From NCBI GenBank assembly GCA_023548195.1, contig JAJHZJ010000271.1:186001-250000 (forward strand): a stretch of 64,000 nt of DNA, in the 5' to 3' direction. The notes below the pieces were generated by a model. That model was not told the DNA's origin. It did not search any database and worked only from the letters and a program-made list of their open reading frames with translations. Shown here piece by piece: positions 45,405 through 56,225 of this stretch (positions within the stretch are counted from its first letter, which is position 1; each line of letters begins with the position of its first letter). Source of the stretch: Bettongia penicillata ogilbyi. Its lineage: Eukaryota; Chordata; Mammalia; Diprotodontia; Potoroidae. Both the position numbers and the translations under genes were made by a program.

Positions 45405-46285
45405 ATGTTTCATTTTTCCCCAATTACATGTAAACATAATTTTTAATATTCACTTTTTTTTAATTTTTGAGTTCCAAATTTTTTCCCTTCCAAAAGATGG
45501 TAAGCAATTTGATAGAGGTCATATATGTACAATAATGTAAAACATATTTCCACATTAGTAGCCATGTTGTAAAAGAAACAGACCAACAATAACAACAAAA
45601 AAAAATCAAACCCATGAAAAAATAAAGTGAAAAATAGTATGCTTCAAAAAATATATATATATATCTCTGTGTGGGGCATGGTGGGGGGAGCTCTGTCTCA
45701 TTGTTCTTTTGCCTAAAACTTGAGGCTTTGAAAGAACCTCTGATTCTTTCAGTTAGAAGCTAAAATACTGCAGTTTACTTGGTACTGAGCTGGCTGGTGC
45801 TGGAAAGCAGAGGCCAGGTGAGGTCTTTCTGGATTTCTCCACAGTTACTTTGGGCTTAGGTCATTAACTGTGGGGAAGGAGTGGTCTGGCCACAGGAGGT
45901 TTCCTCTGCTGAGCTAGAGCATAGGCAAGTTCAGTTGTTGGTGATCCCATCTGCACTAGTGTCTTCCAGATTTCCCTGGGGTGCTGAGGCATACCTGGGG
46001 TCCTGGTGTGGCAGTTGTTCGCTTCACACCCCTGGGGCTCAGGATCTTCTCTTGGTTTGTTGAGGTGGGACTGTCTGGAACAGCTCTGATCCTGGACTGG
46101 TTCCCTTCAGCTACAGCAAGAGGGACCCTCCTTTGGGATCTTCCTGGCCTCATTGGCTAAGTGTTTACCCCTTCAGCTGCTCCCACTCTTCCTGGTTTTT
46201 TCCCTGGGAGACATTCCCTGGGCTCATCAAAGTCAACAAGGAGGGGGAGATGCCAATTACCTATCACTCCTCCATCTTGGCTCCC
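45405..46285 (-). mobile_element. L1 reduced to 5' UTR plus 3' UTR, antisense
   Basis: The left part (45405-45650) is a reversed L1 3' end ('ccccaattacatgtaaac', 'agtagccatgttgtaaaag', 'agtatgcttcaa'). The right part (45660-46285) is a reversed 5' UTR ('cctggggctcaggatct', 'gggagacattccctgggctcatcaaag') ending at ctccatcttggctccc, the L1 5' terminus. ORF1 and ORF2 are absent, and an (AT)n tract marks the join. It lies tail-to-tail with the ORF-less HAL1 on its left. Confidence 0.55.
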
Positions 46286-46289
46286 GCAA

Positions 46290-46770
46290 TCAGGAAACTG
46301 AATTAGTGTATTTTTAATGAAGTAGGAATATCTTTCCCCTCCATTAATAGGCCCATGTGACATGCTTGAGTCACATGAGTCTAAGATGGGAGGAGCTTGC
46401 TGAACAGGTGGAACAGGAAGAGGCACAGAAAGAACACAGCTGAGAGGAAGTTTGTCAGACTAGTCTGAGCAGGGCAGGACAGAGAAATCAGCAAATGGCT
46501 GTGAGTGAGAGAAGGCCATTTGCTTAAGGAAGTCTGTTTTTGGGAAGGCCTGATAATGTGTATTGACTTCTTAGTTACTATCATGAATTTATTTATTGTT
46601 ATGATGGATTTGGTTTTCTGGAGCTGGAATTTGACTTTTTGGTGTTTGAATAAATGTTTTGGTTCTGTCTTCCATGTGGAATATCTGTTATACTTTTTGA
46701 TTCAGAACTGTGCTGGCATATATATATAGCCCCAATAGGCACTGTGAATACCACATTGGCACTATGGAAA
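46290..46770 (+). mobile_element. LTR-like segment (possible solo LTR)
   Basis: GC-moderate sequence with an AATAAA signal at about 46649 followed by a T-rich stretch and 'gccccaataggcactgtgaataccacattggcac', a style I associate with marsupial endogenous-retrovirus LTR 3' ends. No gag, pol or env text adjoins it. Exact ends and TSD were not found, so it is tentative. Confidence 0.35.
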
Positions 46771-46785
46771 TACACAATTAGGACT

Positions 46786-47085
46786 CAGAACTGTGAATGT
46801 GAATGGGTTGAACTCACTCATAAAAGAGAAGATAGGAGAATGGTTTAGACCATAGAATCCAACAATATGTTGTATACAAGAGGTACACTTAAAATAAAAA
46901 GGTACACAATGAGTTAAAAAAAGAGGCTGGAATAGAATCTGTTATTTTTTCAGCTGAAGTTATCAGTTATGATCTTAGACAAAGCATAAAACAAAAATAA
47001 ATCTGATTTTAGAAATGCTATATTTTGCTAATTTGTACCATAGTCCAATAACCTAGAAAGCAAATTAGAACTGTGATAATAAAAG
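46786..47085 (+). mobile_element. L1 ORF2 endonuclease start, sense, decayed
   Basis: 'actgtgaatgtgaatgggttgaactcactcataaaag', 'ccaacaatatgttgtatacaag', 'gatcttagacaaagc' are the ORF2 N-terminus. It contains stops and is not open. It ends abruptly near 47085. Confidence 0.55.
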
Positions 47086-47589
47086 CAATAAAACTGTTCA
47101 TACACTCCTACACCCATACCCCAGTGAGATAAAAGAAACAATGAAAAGACTATTATGAGTGAAACTTAACAAAACATTGAACTGAGACATTTCTCTGAGC
47201 AAGGTAGTATTTTTTTTTTTTTTATGAAGGTCAGTAACTTGAGAATAAAGGAATCAATAGATGCCACAGTTTCCAGTCAAACACCCTGGGGAATATGACA
47301 ATTCCCCTTTAATAGATTTTGTGGAGTGCAGAACAAAAAACAGAACTGAGTAGCTGACATCATTGGGTTGAAGCCAACATGAGTTAAGAGAAATAATATG
47401 ATTGGTTGAAAGTTTATAATGAGTGACTAGCAATAGCCTCCTCCCTCCCTCTGGAGACTAAGAAATGTTCCTTGATGGAGTGTACCTGGAAGGCCAAAAT
47501 TAAGAGGCCAGAACTTTTTGGACAGCAAATCAGACATCCTTGAAGGATAGCTTTGTGATATAAAGATATTTGGCCTGCTTCTTTTATGG
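47086..47589. other. Unassigned segment between L1 pieces
   Basis: Follows a T run at 47210-47223. It could be a separate insertion, perhaps LTR-like (gatataaag near 47560), within the L1, but I cannot identify it. Confidence 0.25.
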
Positions 47590-48130
47590 CAAGTCATGTC
47601 CTTAATATATACAAAACATATTTATATATTCTTTTTTGTGATGACAAAGAATTATAAATTAAGAGGAAGTCCATTAATTGAGACATAAGTGAATGACTAT
47701 CATATTTAAATTATTATTGTGCTTTAAAAAATGATGATAGGGATGACCAGAAAAATCTGGGAGCATTTACAAGAGAGAACTGATGCAAAGTGAAGTCAGC
47801 AGAACGAGGACAAAATTTTTCACAGTAATAGCAATAATTTAAATGTAATCAACTGTGAAATATCAATCCAATGATTGACCATAATTCCAAAGGACTACTG
47901 GTGGAAAGTGCTATCCATTTCTAGGTAGAGAACTGATGAACGCAGTGCAGATTGACACTCATTTTTCTTTCTGTTTTTTCCCTTAAAAACAAAGCTCATG
48001 CAGAAATATGTTTTGCATTAATTCATATGAATAATAGCTATTATATGTTTGCATTTCAATGGATAAGGGAGGGTTAATGGAGAGGAGAGAGAATTTGAAT
48101 ATGAAAATAATGATAGTGTTATGTTTTGAA
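47590..48130 (+). mobile_element. L1 ORF2 C-terminus and 3' UTR, sense, decayed
   Basis: 'gatgacaaagaattataaattaagaggaagtccattaattga', 'actgatgcaaagtgaagtcagcagaac', 'aattccaaaggactactggtggaaa', ending near 48130. Probably the 3' end of the same L1 as 46786-47085. Confidence 0.55.
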
Positions 48131-48645
48131 GGCATTTAGAGGGTTATTTACAAGGCCGTTAAAGGAGTACAATGTCCAAAAGTAATGGTAAAATATTGAA
48201 CCTAATTTATATCAACACAAAAAAGTGACTGTGTTCAGAAGCAATATCATAACTCTTGTTCCCATGTAAGTTTGGATAGTCTTTCCTTAAAAGACTATAT
48301 TGAATCTATCTTCAAGACTTGATTGGTTTGAAAGATTAAAGATTCAGGCTATGGAATTTATTTCCTATAAAACAGTGACAAGGATCTCCAAATCTTCTCT
48401 TATATTTAGCTGGTCAGTCAACATGGGAGGCTTAAGCAGGGGAACTTCCCTCAGTTGAATCGATCTGAGGTATCCTTAATTTCTATTCATGCTGATTATC
48501 CCCAGTTGTGTTTAAATAATTGTTTAACTGTTTTATGACCCACTAATATCTCATTTTGTTCCAGTGTTGAATGTAAAGTACCAGTGATCTGGCCTGAGTA
48601 AGGCATGCCCCAGAACACTGAGAGAATATTGACAACAACTATTGT
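48131..48645. other. No recognisable feature
   Basis: No assignable content. Confidence 0.3.
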
Positions 48646-48650
48646 TGCTT

Positions 48651-48683
48651 CTGCTGCTGCTGCTGCTGCTGTTACTACTACTG

Positions 48684-48747
<64 letters not shown>

Positions 48748-48748
48748 C
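48651..48748. repeat. (CTG)n passing into (CTA)n trinucleotide repeat
   Basis: About seven CTG units, a short mixed part, then more than twenty near-perfect CTA/TAC units. Because CTN codes leucine, it makes a poly-leucine open frame (48642-48902) that is not a real gene. Confidence 0.95.
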
Positions 48749-48904
48749 TACTTGCCTACTTTCTCATCTATTAAAGATCTTTAGGAGGGTAATCTATATA
48801 CTAACTGAAGGCATCCAAAATAAGAGTATTAAAAGGAAACAAGTATGTTTCCACAAAATATTAAAAAATGATCCACATGTTTTTTGCCTCAAAATTGTTT
48901 GAAA

Positions 48905-49660
48905 GGAAAAGATAGTATTTGATCCCGTTGTGTTCATTAGTTGTTGAGTATGAAGAAGCATTTGTCTAAAAAGGAACAGACCTCTTTTTATGGTGTTCCA
49001 CAACAAGCTCTAACTCTGTCTCTGTCTCTGTCTCTCTGTCCTGTTCACATCATTGAACCTTGGAAGATATAATAAAAGAAATAACCCTGTTCAGTGACCT
49101 TTCAGTGATCAACATGAGGCAATGTATAAAACAATTATGTGTGTACTTATCAAAAGTATTTATTGTTGTCATGGAGAAGATTCAGCTCAAAGACGTGACT
49201 CCAGAAGGTTGGTAGATACTCTAGATATTGTTATTTCTAGATGATATTGCATCATTGCTATCAAGCACCAAGATATTACAGGGTATTTTGTATGAGATTT
49301 ATAATCAATGAAAGGAATTTCACTCATTTATCTATGTAGGAAAGACCAAAAAGATCAATAATGTCAGTTACTTGGATTTCAACATGTGTGTGAATGGACA
49401 CCCTCGAGAGCTTGACCAACAGTACCTATATCTATATCTGTGACTATATTTATTTATATCTGAGACAGGCAATACAAATGGACAAAAACGTGGGTACCAT
49501 AATTGAAAAGAAGGACAGTAGTTGGGATTGTTTTGGGGAAATTGTGAAGCTCTTTCACTGACTCGAAATATAAATTGATGAACCAACCTATATAGATTGT
49601 CTATCCAAGTACTTATTCGTGAATAAGAGGTAGTCACCATGCACTTGGCTTTTCTTGGGG
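48905..49660 (+). pseudogene. Very old non-LTR reverse-transcriptase fossil
   Basis: Translating with frameshifts gives FLDDIASLLSSTKILQGILYEI (about 49225-49290), like an RT catalytic FADDI box. Then come KTKKINNVSYLDF, similar to the 'KTK..VSYLYLG' region, and RQAIQMDKNVGTIIEKKDSSWDCFG (about 49464-49538), like the following thumb motif. The order is right for a LINE reverse transcriptase, but it differs from both L1 and the RTE copies here. Clade uncertain. It follows the trinucleotide repeat and contains a (GTCTCT)n patch at 49017-49040. Confidence 0.35.
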
Positions 49661-50445
49661 AGTTAATTACACTGGTTGTGTGTGTGTATGTTTGTGACCA
49701 TGGGTTTCATTAATAATGACCTAAAATATGCTGTGCCTTGAGGCAATCAGCGCAAATTTCTCAATAAATAGAAATACCTAGAAGACCTCATCATTTACTG
49801 GAAATCTCTCTTTGATTTGGACTTTGTGCTAAAAAGGTTCCATGAACAAAGCAAAAACTTTGGATGAGACGATGCCTTCCCATTTTATGCTTTGCTTAAA
49901 ATAAATAATCCAACTTTGATGGAATGAAGTTATGTTTGTTGTTGAATCTTTTAAGGATTATAGCATAAGTCTAAGAGATACAAGGGATATAATATGGAGA
50001 AATGCTTTAAAGGCATCATTTAGTTCCACACAATCATATGCTTTTTTTAAAGTCAATAAGAAGAATCACAGTAGAATTTTGCATTCTCTATACCCGTCAG
50101 AGAATTAGCTAATGGCAAGAATATTTGATATATAATATTATTTTAAAAGCCTTACTATTCCTTTCTCTCACCTTCCTCATGACTGTCTTCAATTACTACG
50201 TAGATAGTTCTCTTATATGTCTATTCTCAAAAATACATATTTGTGTAATAATTCTGCATATCAGGGAAATGATTTTCAGAATCATATAACATCTAATGTA
50301 AATCAATAGTTACCTTTCTTAACTTAAAATATAACTTTTGATGTCATATAGCAAATACCGAGATGCTCAAGTGGGAATGCGCAGATTGTCAATACAGTTG
50401 GTTATTCATGTTTGCAAATCAACAGAGCACAAAATATGTGTAGAA
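49661..50445. other. No recognisable feature
   Basis: It may contain further decayed LINE text after the RT fossil, but nothing that I can defend. Confidence 0.25.
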
Positions 50446-50469
50446 TTGTGTGTGTGTGTGTGTGTGTGT
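50446..50469. repeat. (GT)n microsatellite
   Basis: About 12 GT units. Confidence 0.9.
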
Positions 50470-50954
50470 TTAGGGACTTGGGTTTAGGAACTGAAGAAAG
50501 CATATTTTAAGAAATGAAACTGATTTTCTGAAAAACCTGAAGTGAACTCTCTGAAGAAAATTGACATGTAAAGATATACAAGCCAAGTTACCCACGTTAA
50601 GAAAGCAGCTCATAACAGATTTACAACAGTTAAAAAAAGAGACCTGCAAAGTAAAACCATTTCAAAGCAATCTGCTTAGTGTATTTTATAGCTAAGGGGC
50701 TTGACATCTGTGGACAACCAAATGCCAGTAGGAAGCTAAGAGTAATCTGTAAATTAACAATACACAATCTACATTTATAAAATTTCTTGGAAGAAGTAAA
50801 AATGTAATCAAAAGAAAAAAGTCAATAAAGATTATTCACATATTATTTGCTCTTCTTATTGCATATATTTTGTTGTATTAATGAAGAGGTTACATCTTTC
50901 ACCTTACATTTTCCACTTAGAAAGATGAAGACTATAACAAAAATGTTCCTTTAA
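50470..50954. other. No recognisable feature
   Basis: No assignable content. Confidence 0.3.
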
Positions 50955-51605
50955 GAATAATAACTTATTAGTCAGGGAAAGAGAAAAAGGACATATATGT
51001 CGTAAAATGTTTATAACAGCTTTCTTTGTTGTGGCAAAGCACTCGAAATTGTAGGGTTGCCCATCAATTGGGAAATGGCTGAACAAGTTGTGGTATATGA
51101 TTGTGATGAGATACCTACTGTGCTATAAGAAATTGTGAGCTTAATGATTTTAGAAAAAAAAAACCATGGAAAGACTTGCATTAAATAATGAACAAAATGA
51201 GAACATTGTATACATTAAAAACAATATTATTTTAAGAATGGCTTTGAGCAAATAATTTATTTTGTCTATTATAAATACCCAAATGAACTTTAAAGAATAT
51301 ATGAAGAAAGTTGCTATCTCCACCCAGAGAAAGAACTGATAAATTGAACCATGTACAGAATAATTTTACCCCCGCCACACACACACACTTATTTTTGTCT
51401 AATGGTAACCATCTCTAGGGCATGGTTGGGGAGGGAAGAAAAAAAGAAAAAGAAATTTACGTGATAATTTTGTTGTATATTTGAAATGAATAGCACGTTG
51501 TGCACAATAGATTTGCATTTCATATGGAATCATCTTTTTATTGCATTAGCTATGGAAATGTTCATTTTATTCCATAAATTAACAATATTTTTTTAAAAAA
51601 AGAAA
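50955..51605 (+). mobile_element. L1 ORF2 C-terminus and 3' UTR, sense
   Basis: 'gttgcccatcaattgggaaatggctgaacaagttgtggta', 'cagagaaagaactgataaa', 'ttgtatatttgaaatgaatagcacgttgtgca', 'gcatttcatatggaatcatctttttattgcatta', ending with an A-rich tail near 51600. 5' truncated; same 3' UTR type as 26.0-26.3 kb. Confidence 0.7.
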
Positions 51606-51719
51606 TATTAATTATATCTTCAATTTTCTGAGAAATCTAGTCCCTGCTAAGCATTTTCATTTTATTCTTGCCAATCCACAGATTGTTCCCCTTAAAGAAA
51701 AAAATGGAAAATAAGAGTT

Positions 51720-51905
51720 AAGCCTCATATCATTGCTGGTGTTGTAATCAGATGATACGGGTTTTAATTCTACCTCTGTGTGCAACATGTTACCTGAGCA
51801 AATCAGGGCTCTTTGCCTTTCTATTTTCTCATCTATGAAATGAGGGCCTCGGACTAGATTGTTTGTGGGATCCCTTTCTGTTCTAAATCAATCATCCTGC
51901 CATCT
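51720..51905 (+). mobile_element. THER/MIR-type SINE
   Basis: 'ctgagcaaatcagggctctttgcc', 'tctcatctatgaaatgagggcctcggactagat', 'gatccctttctgttctaaatc'. L2-tailed CORE-SINE, sense. Confidence 0.55.
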
Positions 51906-52059
51906 TGTCTTCTCACATATCCTGAAATAGTAAGATCTAACATCAACTGCAGACTTATTGATACTTTTATCCTCTTACACCTGACATAGCTTAAAACCAA
52001 ATAAGCAAGAAAAAAATTCTTCCTTTATCATCTAATCTAATATCTTTCTGGGCTTTAAT

Positions 52060-52315
52060 AAAAATAGCTAGCATGTGTATAGTGTTTCAAAATTTGCAAT
52101 TCATGTAATATGTGTTACCTCTTTTAAATTGACATCAGCCCTATAAAGCTTATGAGGCAGAAATGATAATTATTATCTTGTCCCATTTTGCAAATGAAGA
52201 AATTCAGGAATGGTTTGTCAGGGTTACACAGTTAGTAAGATATCAGAAGCACGATCTGAACCCTAGTCCTCTTTATTCCATGTTTGGTAATATCCACTAT
52301 ATCATGTAGCCTCTC
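52060..52315 (-). mobile_element. MIR-like SINE
   Basis: 'atagctagcatgtgtatagtgtttcaaaatttgc', 'tgacatcagccctataaag', 'ttttgcaaatgaagaaattcag', 'ttacacagttagtaagat' is a reversed MIR of full length. Confidence 0.6.
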
Positions 52316-53794
52316 ACAACTTATGCTGCACATTTTATTCTTTATTTAACATCTTCTATATGTTTTTTTGAAGTTTTTTTTAAGTTAACTAATTATTTTT
52401 TTTGATGTTCTACAACCATTACCAAAAAACTTAAGATTTATCTTCAGAATTTCCTTAAGAGTCACCTATATATTATGGTTGAACTTCTATAAAATATTAA
52501 GCCATTATTTGAAACTATCAGTCCTGTCTCTGAACCATTTGTTTTCTCTTTTCCAAAACTTAACATATATACCAGATCATCCCTTGTTTTTCTTTAATTC
52601 TTCAAAAGGAAATTTTTGGAAAACTGTCACTCATCCCCAAGATTATCATTATTTTTGCTACAGCAACCAATTAATTCCTGCTTATTGGTCAGACTGAAGC
52701 CTAATTTTTTTTTTCCCTTTGCTGATTTTTCTACCTTGTAAAGAATGAAATTATCATTTATGCTTGGTTTTGTATGTGTGAGAGAGAGGGGAGGGGTGTG
52801 AGAGTGCAGATTTCTAGCTAGCTGAAGTCCCAGATCACTACAATATAATTCTTCCATGCCCGGTTTATGACCTATTTTCCAAAGAATTCACCTAATAACT
52901 GCTTATGTCATCTGTACTTTACCATTATAACAATACTGTCTGTTTTTTCCCCTCTATTGATCTCTGCCCGATGTTCTCTATCATTTTTCTCTCCTCACAC
53001 TTAGGATTTCTTTATATGAACACATCTTCTTAAAATGCATTACTCTATCTTAACCCATCCACTTTATCTGGTCTGAATAATTTAGACCTTTCCAAAAGCC
53101 AAATTTCAGTCAAGTTCTGTCACTCCAAATCTCAGTGTTACCTGTGAGATCAAGTTTGCAACTTTGAATTATGACCATCCGAGAGTCCCCCTAACTCTGT
53201 ATCTATGATTATATGTCACAATTGATCATGAATCTCCAAGTATTTTCCTCTATTTCTCTTCTCCTACTTCTCCTGTAACTCATTCCACCATTTTATTTCC
53301 AGAAATATTTTGTTTAGCATGGCAGGCAGCAAGCCAGTTAAATATATTACTAATCTTGGGGAATTTTTGACTTTACAGCTATTAGGAAGATGCACTTCTG
53401 TGTTCAACCTTCAAAAGATTCAATATTTGCCAATATTTCTGATTACAGTAGCTAAGGATGAAGAAAAGCATGGCTTATATAAACAAAAAAGAATTAAAAT
53501 GATCCAATGAATTATGATCAAATATATAGACAGATCCCTGTTTAAGGCAGAAATCAGCTATTAGTTTCAGAAGAAAGGTCTAAGAAATTGAAAGAGAAGG
53601 AGGAATAAAGTAAGCAGGTGGCTTTTAACAGCTTTACTCATGGCCTAAAAATACAGAAAGCCTTTCTTGTTAAAATGATGACTAACCTCTTCTCTACTAG
53701 ACCACTTCAGTAGCATCCACATTAACCATAAAATGTTAGACTGATTATATTTGCTGAAAACTCTAAGAAAGGTGGTCAAGAGAATAATAATACA
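52316..53794. other. No recognisable feature
   Basis: About 1.5 kb with no assignable repeat or gene. A small GA-rich patch is at 52779-52797. Confidence 0.3.
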
Positions 53795-54125
53795 GGCTGA
53801 TGTTTACATAGTTCTTTGGAGTTTACATAGAACTTTACATACTTTATTTCTTTTGAACCCATAAGTATCATATCCTTATTTTTCAGGTAAAGAAATTCAG
53901 GCTTAAAGACATGCAATAACCTACCTGAACGCATACTGTTAGGAAGGAGCAGAACTGAGACTCAAACCCAGGTCTTCTTACTTCAAGTCCAATGCTTTTC
54001 ACACTACAATATAGTAAATAATAATTCATTTATATGTCACTTTATGGTTTTCAAAGTTCTTTACTTACAATCTTATGAAGTAGGGAATGGGAATACAATA
54101 GTATTTGTGTTACAGATGAAGATGG
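53795..54125 (-). mobile_element. Two MIR-like SINE pieces in a row
   Basis: 53795-54010: 'gtttacatagaactttacatac', 'ttcaggtaaagaaattcagg', 'ggagcagaactgagactcaaacccaggtcttct'. 54020-54125: 'cactttatggttttcaaagttctttac', 'ttacagatgaagatgg'. Both reversed. Confidence 0.5.
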
Positions 54126-54229
54126 TCTTCAGGAAAGTGTGTGTTCATCATTAATCATTAATATATATTACATTATTAGAGTAAATGATATCATGATAAA
54201 AAATATGATTTAAGTATGAGATTGTAATA

Positions 54230-55385
54230 GGAGGTGTGAAAAGGAGGAAGCAGAAAATGGCAAATTACATCACAAGAAGAAGTACAAAATCATAGTAGAG
54301 GGAAAGAGGGGAGGGAGATGAGCATTGTGTGAGAGGTACTCTCATCGGATTTGTTTAAAGGACGGAAAAATAAACTTAAGTAGAAAATCCTAACTAGCTC
54401 TATAAGCAATGGGAGAGAAAGGGGGAAGAAAGGGGAGGGAGGCTGAAAGGGAGGGAAGAAGCAATAAGAGTAAAGGGGAATTAAAGGGAGGGGGGCTAAA
54501 AGAAGGAGGGGAAGGCGGCAAGAGGAGGTGGTGAAAAGTGAATACTAGTGAGGAGGGGAAGGGAGACAGCAGAGTTAAAAGCACAAATGGTGGGAAAGAA
54601 GATGGAGGGAAAAACATAGATTGTAATCATAACTGTGAATGTGAATGGAATGAATTCTCCCATAAAACAGAGATGGATAGCAGAATGGATTAAAAGCCAT
54701 AATCCAACAATATGCTGCTTACAAGAAACACATTTGAAACGGGGGGATACGCATAGGATAAAGGTCAAAGGATGGAGCAGAATATATTGTGCTTCAGCTG
54801 ATGTAAGAAAGGCAGGAGTAGCAATCCTAATCTCAGACAAAGCAAAAGCAGAAATAGATCTAATCAAAAGGGATAAGGATGGAAACTATATCCTGCTAAA
54901 AGGCACCATAGACAATGAAGCAATATCATTACTAAACATGTATGCTCCAACTGGTATAGCATCCAGATTCTTAGAGGAGAGGTTGAGGGAGTTGAAGGAA
55001 GAAATTGACAGCAAAACTACACTAGTGGGGGACCTCAACCTCCCTCTTTCTGAACTTGATAAATCTAACCTCAAAATAAACAAGAAAGAGGTTAAGGAGG
55101 TAAATAAAACTCTAGATAAGGTAGATATGATAGATCTTTGGAGAAAACTGAATGGGAATAGAAAGGAATATACCTTTTTCTCAGCAGTACATGGAACATT
55201 TACAAAAATTGACCATGTACTAGGACATAAAAATCTCAAAATCCAGTGCAGAAAGGCAGAGATAATCAGTGCATCCTTCTCAGATCATAATGCAATAAAA
55301 ATTATATGTAATAAAAGGCCATGGAAAGATAAAGCAAAAATCAATTGGAAACTAAATAATTTAATCCTAAAGAAGGAATAGGTCA
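54230..55385 (+). mobile_element. L1 spacer and endonuclease, 5' part of an L1-RTE chimera
   Basis: 54230-54630 is the purine-rich ORF1-ORF2 spacer of the same subfamily as 42.62-43.06 kb. 54635-55381 is the ORF2 endonuclease. L1 text stops right after the endonuclease (aaagaaggaataggtca) and RTE text follows with a two-base overlap (ca at 55384-55385). No L1 3' end exists here. Confidence 0.7.
54635..55381 (+). pseudogene. L1 ORF2 endonuclease domain, open for 248 codons
   Basis: Uninterrupted frame starting MNVNGMNSPIKQRWIAEW (family start; a few residues may precede it). Motifs of the APE-type nuclease are all visible: CCLQETHLK (residues 27-35, catalytic Glu), YAPTG (near 104), TLVGDLNLPLSELD (near 131, Gly-Asp-Leu-Asn), TFFSAVHGTFTKIDHVLGHK (near 187, Ser and Asp) and SFSDHNAIKI (near 220, terminal Asp-His). 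Every catalytic position seems to be kept. The natural protein of about 1,250 residues would continue into the reverse transcriptase; here the frame stops at TAG just before the RTE junction. Best preserved endonuclease in the window. Confidence 0.8.
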
Positions 55386-56225
55386 GTCACCAATGGAGTG
55401 AAACAGAGCTGTGTGCTTGCTCCCATGCTTTTTAGCATGATGTTTTCAGCCATGTTGTCAAATGCTTTCAATGAGGATGAACATAGCATCAAGATCAACT
55501 ACTGTACTAATGACAAGTTCTTTCATCTGAAAAGGCTACAAGCCAACATCAAAGTGGAGGGAGTGTTGGTGCATGATTTTCTATTTGCAGATGATTGTGC
55601 ATTCAATGCAGCCTCTGAAGCTGAGATGAAACAAAAATCAGTCTACCAGTGCCATGCCAAGAACTGAATCGCTTCCATTTGAACTGTCTTAGGAAGATTC
55701 TGAAGATCACCTGACAGGATAAGAAGGTCCTTTCTTGAAATAAACTGCCAAGCATTCAAACTATGCTTCAGAGAGTGCAACTCTGATGGTCTGGCCACGT
55801 TGTTCAAATGCAAAATGTATGCTTGCCAAAAAGACTACTTCAGGGAGAACTTGCATGGGGCAGGCGATCACATGGTGGTCAGAAGCAATACAAGGACACT
55901 TTCAAGGTCTCTCTCAAGAACTTTGGATTTGATTATGCCACATGGAGACACTGGCCCAGGACCGTTCAACATGGCTTGTCCACAAAAGAAAAGGTGCTGT
56001 GCTATATCAGCAAAGCAGACTTGAAACATCACAAAAGAAAATATAGGATGCTCAAATTTGGAGAAATCACCCCAAATGTTCACAGGGACTATCTGTGTCC
56101 AATCTGTGGTAGAGCATTCCGAGCTCATATTGGTCTGATCAGCCACAGTTGGACACACTGAAACTTCACTTTATCATCATGAGGTCATTTTGGTCCTCTT
56201 CGAGAATGAAGCACGACAATCACAT
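55384..56225 (+). mobile_element. RTE 3' half, with 3' end, part of an L1-RTE chimera
   Basis: Begins inside the RT domain (cagtcaccaatggagtgaaacag, as at 40489 kb-scale copy), keeps VHDFLFADDCAFNAASE (55565-55620), then lacks about 335 bases present in the 39.8-41.4 kb copy (join near 55640). It resumes with the thumb and C-terminus. It ends with the RTE 3' UTR, 'catgaggtcattttggtcctcttcgagaatgaag', near 56222. Confidence 0.7.
55808..56161 (+). pseudogene. RTE ORF C-terminus with C2H2 zinc finger
   Basis: An open frame ending in a perfect C-X2-C-X12-H-X3-H finger (CPICGRAF followed by GLISHSWTH) and a stop. The upstream part contains YKDTFKVSLKNFGF and WPRTVQ, typical of the linker before this finger in some RTE-like proteins. 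The start is only a chance Met; the real frame enters from upstream with breaks. The finger probably binds nucleic acid during target-primed reverse transcription (inference). Confidence 0.6.

Noticed and set aside
48642..48902. 86-codon plus-strand frame with a long poly-leucine run
   Set aside because: Produced by the CTG/CTA microsatellite; no start context, no conserved remainder.
54635..55381. Host nuclease gene (APE-like)
   Set aside because: The protein is the L1-specific endonuclease and is preceded by the L1 spacer; no introns or host promoter.
55808..56161. Host zinc-finger gene
   Set aside because: A single C2H2 finger at the end of an RTE-type C-terminus, directly followed by the RTE 3' UTR.
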